Source: SURF-43 sp964628985 (GTDB taxonomy: Bacteria > Chloroflexota > Dehalococcoidia > UBA2979). Taken from it: DNA of 10,227 bases. This document shows, piece by piece, positions 6,951-10,227 of this stretch. The notes under the pieces are model-generated. The model ran no database searches, was not told where the DNA came from, and saw nothing but the letters and a program-made list of their open reading frames with translations. Location: assembly GCA_964628985.1 (NCBI GenBank), contig CAZVNJ010000071.1:1-10227 (forward strand), written 5' to 3'. Positions within the stretch are counted from its first letter, which is position 1. Each line of letters starts with the position of its first letter. Position numbers and translations under genes: made by a program.

Positions 6951-7306
6951 TGGTCGATCCGGCGGAAGCGCCGTCGAGGCCGCTCCCCCGCTGGCGACCG
7001 GGGCGACCGTGTGGGCGGAGGCGGTGGGGCCGGAGCGGCCGGGCGCGGTGTCGGCAACTGGCCGCCCACCATCGCGTTGTACAGGCCCATCAGGTTCGCG
7101 CCCGCGTCGTCCCCCACTCGGCGAAGGTCAATGCAGTTGTTGCAGATCATCTCGACGCCCATGGATTCGCCGAGGATGGCGTCACCGCAATCCTTACCGG
7201 GCTGATCCTTGCGCACAGCAAGATGGAAGCGGATCCCGCACTCGAAGCACTCGACCAGCGGCGTTTCCTCGACTTCACCGCAGATGCCGCAGAGTTCGCC
7301 GCTCAT
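6947..7306 (-). CDS. Small protein with PHD/RING-like zinc finger and proline-rich basic tail
   Basis: The 119-residue product begins with a cysteine/histidine pattern: Cys6, Cys9, Cys20, Cys23, His28, Cys40, Cys55 and Cys58. The order C4-H-C3 is that of PHD or RING-variant cross-brace fingers, with a longer His-to-Cys gap (11 residues) than in classic PHD fingers. Residues 85-106 are proline/alanine-rich and probably disordered, and the end (RPRRRFRR) is very basic, which suits nucleic acid binding or contact with membranes. ATG 7306 overlaps the upstream nucleotidyltransferase stop by 4 bases (ATGA), and its own stop overlaps the next membrane protein gene by 4 bases. Function is unknown; RNA or protein binding linked to tRNA maturation is only a guess. 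It could also be a simple structural zinc ribbon pair. Confidence 0.78.
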   Translation of the reverse strand: MSGELCGICGEVEETPLVECFECGIRFHLAVRKDQPGKDCGDAILGESMGVEMICNNCIDLRRVGDDAGANLMGLYNAMVGGQLPTPRPAAPAPPPPPTRSPRSPAGERPRRRFRRIDQ

Positions 7307-8598
7307 TCAGACCCCTCGCGCTCCAGGAACCGCAGGACCGCAGCGCGTTCCGCCGCTTTTGAGGTCAGGTTGCGCTCGAAGCGTCCGCGGCGCAACTCAC
7401 GCAGGACGCGGCCCAGCGCCTCCCCGCGTGGCACGCCGAGCGCCATGAGATCGTCCGCCGTGAGCCCCGGCCGCGTCCGCTGCCAGCGTTCCAGTGACCG
7501 CGCGGCCGTGCGCCTCGGCTCTAGCCATCGCGCGGCCTCGCGCGCGTCCTCGCCCGAGCGCTCGAGGGCGACGAGGCCCTCGATAGTCGGCGGCTCCGCC
7601 ATCGCCAGGACGCGGGCGGCATCCTCCACGGCGTCCCGCATGCCACCCGAGGCCTGCAGCCGCTGGAGGATTGCCGCACGCGCGGGCAGCGGAGCCAGGA
7701 GCACGGCGGCGAGGCGTTCCGCCGACATCGATCTCCGGTGACGCGCGAGCGCGCCTGCCGTCCGGGCCTCCACGCTCCACTCCGCGTGGATCGCCCGGAG
7801 CACGCCCCACTGATCGAGGAAGCGGATCACGGGCCCGCTGCCTCCTCGACGTGCGGTGAAGTCGAGTTCTCCCGACCAGCGGTCGCCGGAAATGGCAGCG
7901 ACCCACTTCGGGGCCTGCTCGATGAGTTGCGCCGTCTCCGCGTCCGGACGAAGGCCGAAGGCAGCCGCCAACCGCGCGCCTCGCCAGAGCCTGGTCGCGT
8001 CGTCTTGAAATGAGCGGGGGTGGAGCACGCGGAGAGTACCGGCGCGCGCATTCGCTACGCCCTCGTAGGGGTCGATGACGCGCCCGCGATCGGTACCTAC
8101 GAGGCCTAAGGCGATGGCGTTCACGCTGAAATCGCGGCGGGCGAGGTCCCGCTCGATCGATCGCGTCCAGCGCACCTTCGGCAGCGCACCGGGCTGCAAA
8201 TACCGTTCGGTCCGCAGGCGGGCGAGGTCCAGACGCGCAGGAACGATCGACGCGGGGAGGGAGACGCTGGCGGTGCCGAATGCGGTGGCACTGCCGGCAC
8301 TCGCCTCCGGTAGCACGTGCGAGAGCGCTCTGACGAACCGCCCAACGTCCGAGTCAATAGCGAGGTCGAGGTCGTTCACCGGGCGACCGAGGATGAGGTC
8401 GCGGGGGGCCCCGCCGACAGCCCACAGCCCGGTGCCCATCGCTTCAGCCACCTGTTCCGCGGCTGTCAGGAGACCGCGGAGGGGAGGGGTGAGGGCCCGG
8501 CGCAGGGCCGCTGTAGAGATTCGTGGGGTACGCTGTTTGTTGACAGAAGTCGAGAGCAGTGAGTGATCTCGCGTAGACGGATGAACAATTCTTGACAC
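7303..8598 (-). CDS. Class II tRNA nucleotidyltransferase / poly(A) polymerase family protein
   Basis: This family adds CCA, CC or A to tRNA 3' ends, or poly(A) to RNA, without a template. In the 431-residue product the polymerase-beta-like head is clear: WAVGGAPRDLILGR (59-72) is the GG-x-x-RD motif, NDLDLAID (75-82) gives catalytic Asp76 and Asp78, and Asp124 in RLDLARLR is the likely third carboxylate. DLARRDFSVNAIA (151-163) is the class II hallmark, followed by an RNA-binding helix motif (DDATRLWRGARLAAAFG). No HD domain is visible. CCA-adding, A-adding and poly(A) activities cannot be told apart by eye, so I give no symbol. The GTG start at 8598 is the first possible one and has only a poor ribosome-binding site, so the true start may lie up to about 35 codons downstream. 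It is first in a three-gene coupled unit. Confidence 0.9.
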   Translation of the reverse strand: MSRIVHPSTRDHSLLSTSVNKQRTPRISTAALRRALTPPLRGLLTAAEQVAEAMGTGLWAVGGAPRDLILGRPVNDLDLAIDSDVGRFVRALSHVLPEASAGSATAFGTASVSLPASIVPARLDLARLRTERYLQPGALPKVRWTRSIERDLARRDFSVNAIALGLVGTDRGRVIDPYEGVANARAGTLRVLHPRSFQDDATRLWRGARLAAAFGLRPDAETAQLIEQAPKWVAAISGDRWSGELDFTARRGGSGPVIRFLDQWGVLRAIHAEWSVEARTAGALARHRRSMSAERLAAVLLAPLPARAAILQRLQASGGMRDAVEDAARVLAMAEPPTIEGLVALERSGEDAREAARWLEPRRTAARSLERWQRTRPGLTADDLMALGVPRGEALGRVLRELRRGRFERNLTSKAAERAAVLRFLEREGSE

Positions 8599-8604
8599 TG
8601 TTCA
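8582..8604. repeat. Imperfectly spaced inverted repeat over the rnc promoter -35 box
   Basis: TGAACA (8582-8587) and TGTTCA (8599-8604) are perfect 6-base inverted arms separated by 11 bases, centred on 8593. The spacer holds the -35 box TTGACA of the rightward promoter, and the dyad also covers the start codon of the leftward nucleotidyltransferase gene. This layout would suit a repressor operator controlling both directions. The half-sites look LexA-like (GAAC/GTTC), but the spacing is wrong for the usual GAAC-N4-GTTC box. It could be chance. Confidence 0.3.
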
Positions 8605-8620
8605 ACCGTCTCCCTAGGAT
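8592..8620 (+). promoter_or_regulatory. Sigma-70-type promoter driving rnc-smc
   Basis: A perfect -35 box TTGACA (8592-8597) and a -10 box TAGGAT (8615-8620) are separated by the ideal 17 bases. Transcription would start near 8627, about 80-105 bases before the rnc start codon, reading toward rnc and smc. It is by far the best promoter match in the window and lies in the only divergent intergenic region, overlapping the 5' end of the leftward nucleotidyltransferase gene. Confidence 0.8.
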
Positions 8621-8707
8621 TCGCAGACCCGGCTGACTCTCCCCAGTGTCAGGCCGTTTGCTGGGCTTCCAGGGCGCACAGCGTCAACATCGTACGCGCG
8701 GCGGGGC

Positions 8708-9520
8708 GTGGCCGATGGGAAAGGCTCAGGCGTGGTATTCGTGACCGCCGAACCCGCCTCAACTTCCCATGATCCGGACTCTCTGGCCTCGCTGGAGGCG
8801 CGCTTGGGCGTGGCCTTCCGTGACCGCAGGCTCCTCCTCGCGGCGCTCACGCACCCTTCCTACGCGAACGAGCACGCCTCCGACCTGACACCTACGAACG
8901 AGCGCCTCGAGTTCCTCGGTGACGCCGCACTCTCCCTTGTGGTGGCAGAGACCCTCTATTCGCGCTTCCCGGACGTGCAGGAGGGGCGGCTCACAGAATG
9001 GCGCGCCTACGTCGTGCAGGGGCCGACGCTGTCACGGATCGCGCGGGAGGGGATCGGCCTTGGTGAGTTCCTCCGGCTCGGCCGCGGCGAGGAACAGACG
9101 GGCGGGCGCGAGCGGGACGGCAACCTTGAGCGTTGCTACGAGGCCGTTGTCGGTGCGCTCTACCTCGACCAGGGGATCGAGGCCGTGCGGGCGTTTGTCG
9201 CGGACACGCTGGGTGGGGAGTTCGACGCGCTCGCGAATGAAGCCGCGATCCTGAACGCCAAGGGGACATTGCAGGAACTCGCCCAGGAAGGGCAGGGGCG
9301 TCCGGAGTACATCGTGATCTCGCAGGACGGCCCGGACCACAGCAGACGCTTCGAGGTGGAGGTCCGCATCGGCGGGGTCGCGCTCGGACGTGGTCGCGGC
9401 AGCAGCCGCCAGGAGGCGGAGAAGCAGGCCGCCCTCGTAGCACTGCCGGTGCTGCGTGAACGACTCGGCCGCAACACATCGACGGACGCAGGCGCACCGG
9501 GCGCTGGAATTGGGGCCTAG
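8708..9520 (+). CDS. rnc: Ribonuclease III (with an altered catalytic position)
   Basis: RNase III cuts double-stranded RNA, notably in rRNA precursor processing. The product of about 270 residues has the nuclease signature NERLEFLGD (64-72; Glu65, Glu68, Asp72), the LGEFLRLGRGE block, and a C-terminal double-stranded RNA-binding domain from about 180 to 255 (KGTLQELAQE through GRGSSRQEAEKQAA). Oddly, the segment usually read as L-A-D-x-x-E-A is LERCYEA (140-146). Glu145 is kept, but the position of the metal-binding Asp (Asp114 in E. coli) is Arg142. This may be a lineage feature or reduced activity. GTG 8708 gives the longest form; GTG 8732, with AAAGG seven bases upstream, is a good alternative. 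The stop is immediately followed by smc, with no spacer, so the two are co-transcribed. Confidence 0.94.
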   Translation: MADGKGSGVVFVTAEPASTSHDPDSLASLEARLGVAFRDRRLLLAALTHPSYANEHASDLTPTNERLEFLGDAALSLVVAETLYSRFPDVQEGRLTEWRAYVVQGPTLSRIAREGIGLGEFLRLGRGEEQTGGRERDGNLERCYEAVVGALYLDQGIEAVRAFVADTLGGEFDALANEAAILNAKGTLQELAQEGQGRPEYIVISQDGPDHSRRFEVEVRIGGVALGRGRGSSRQEAEKQAALVALPVLRERLGRNTSTDAGAPGAGIGA

Positions 9521-10227
9521 GTGTACCTGAGGCGGCTCGAAGTCCACGGCTTCAAAGCGTTCGCCGAGCGCCAGCGGTTCGAGTTCGGCCCCGGCATGAC
9601 CGTGATCGCCGGCCCGAACGGCTCTGGTAAGTCGAACGTCGCGGACGCCCTGCGCTGGGCCCTCGGGGAGACGTCCGCGCGCCAGATCCGCGCCCGCAAG
9701 ACCGAGGACATCATCTTCTCCGGCTCGGAGAAGCGGCGCCCCATGGGGATGGCCGAGGTCACCCTCACCCTCGACAACTCCGAGGGCTGGATGCCGATCG
9801 ACTATTCGGAGGTCGCGGTCACGCGCCGTGCCCACCGCTCCGGCGAGAACGAGTACGCGATCAACGGCACCACCTGCCGGCTCTCGGACGTCCTGGACCT
9901 CTTCCGCCAGGCCCAGGTCGGGCAGAACTCCTACGCCCACATGTCGCAGGGCCTCGTGGACGAGGTGCTCGCGCTCCGCCCGCAGGAGCGCCGCGAACTG
10001 ATCGAGGAGGCGGCGGACCTCCGGCGCCACCGCCACCAGTTGACGCTCTCGGAGCGTCGTCTCGTGGAGACGCGCGACAACCTGGGCCACGTGCGGATGC
10101 TCATCCGTGAGGTGGAGCCGCGGATCAAGGCGCTACAACGCCAGTCCCGCCGCGCCGCCCGCTACCGCGAACTCGCGCGCGAACTGGCGGACGCCCTCGA
10201 GGTCTACTTCGAGGCCGAACTGCGCGC
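9521..10227 (+). CDS. smc: Chromosome segregation ATPase SMC, N-terminal part (cut by window end)
   Basis: SMC dimers with ScpA/ScpB form the bacterial condensin that organises and separates chromosomes. The visible 235 residues are the N-terminal half of the ATPase head and the beginning of the coiled coil. The start is the canonical LRRLEVHGFKAFA, then Walker A GPNGSGKS (31-38), RWALGE (45-50), the long insert with DLF (126-128), and SQGLVDEVL (142-150), which contains the Q-loop. PQERRELIEEAADLRRHR follows; most family members read EEAAGI there. From about 180 onward the charged heptad-like pattern of the arm begins. GTG 9521 directly follows the rnc stop codon. The frame is open to the last base, so the gene is partial only because of the window. 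Confidence 0.96.
   Translation, partial: MYLRRLEVHGFKAFAERQRFEFGPGMTVIAGPNGSGKSNVADALRWALGETSARQIRARKTEDIIFSGSEKRRPMGMAEVTLTLDNSEGWMPIDYSEVAVTRRAHRSGENEYAINGTTCRLSDVLDLFRQAQVGQNSYAHMSQGLVDEVLALRPQERRELIEEAADLRRHRHQLTLSERRLVETRDNLGHVRMLIREVEPRIKALQRQSRRAARYRELARELADALEVYFEAELR

Noticed and set aside
8540..8545. Second TTGACA on the plus strand as another rnc promoter
   Set aside because: No acceptable -10 box lies 16-18 bases downstream (8562-8568 reads agtgatc), so the pair at 8592-8620 explains the region better.
8583..8603. LexA operator (GAAC...GTTC) at the divergent region
   Set aside because: The half-sites are 13 bases apart instead of 4, so this does not fit the known LexA box. I kept it only as an unassigned inverted repeat.
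9032..10090. Long minus-strand open frame of 352 codons across rnc and smc
   Set aside because: The plus-strand frames encode unmistakable RNase III and SMC. The antisense frame shows no motif and crosses the boundary between both genes.
1..10227. CRISPR array, insertion sequence, prophage or defence island
   Set aside because: No spaced direct repeats, transposase or integrase motifs, or terminal inverted repeats were seen. Gene content is housekeeping and composition is even throughout.

Overview
This window is a gene-dense, high-GC stretch of a bacterial chromosome that carries mostly core housekeeping genes. The gene set and protein signatures suggest an uncultured or metagenome-assembled member of Chloroflexota (SAR202, Dehalococcoidia or a relative): rsmA beside ispE, a long-form SRP RNA with an Alu domain, a DinG-type helicase with an N-terminal exonuclease domain, and rnc directly followed by smc. 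That placement is an inference from sequence style and was not tested by a search. A run of exactly 100 Ns at 3781-3880 shows that the window comes from a draft scaffold.

Left part, plus strand: a large SRP RNA gene (148-416) is followed after 38 bases by rsmA (16S rRNA dimethyltransferase), ispE (isoprenoid MEP pathway kinase) and a four-helix membrane protein of unknown function. These three coding genes overlap at their ends and look like one translationally coupled unit. After a 141-base gap with a plausible sigma-70-type promoter comes a PHP-domain metallo-phosphoesterase. The long exonuclease/helicase (DinG family, interrupted by the assembly gap) follows, coupled by a TGATG overlap to a GNAT-like acetyltransferase.

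Middle part, minus strand: three genes read leftward with 4-base stop/start overlaps. They are a class II tRNA nucleotidyltransferase / poly(A) polymerase, a small protein with a PHD-like C4HC3 zinc-finger pattern and a proline-rich tail, and a two-helix membrane protein. The last one ends convergently with the acetyltransferase on a shared CTAG.

Right part, plus strand: a strong promoter (TTGACA, 17 bases, TAGGAT) lies in the divergent region and should drive rnc (RNase III) and smc (chromosome condensation ATPase, cut by the window end).

The common themes are RNA maturation (SRP RNA, RsmA, nucleotidyltransferase, RNase III) and DNA maintenance (DinG, SMC). I did not find a clear new defence, mobile or CRISPR-like system. 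The points most worth a second look are an RNase III whose usual catalytic Asp is replaced by Arg, the PHD-like finger protein coupled to the nucleotidyltransferase, a probable non-AUG start on the PHP gene, and a gap that must hide much more than 100 bases of the exonuclease domain.
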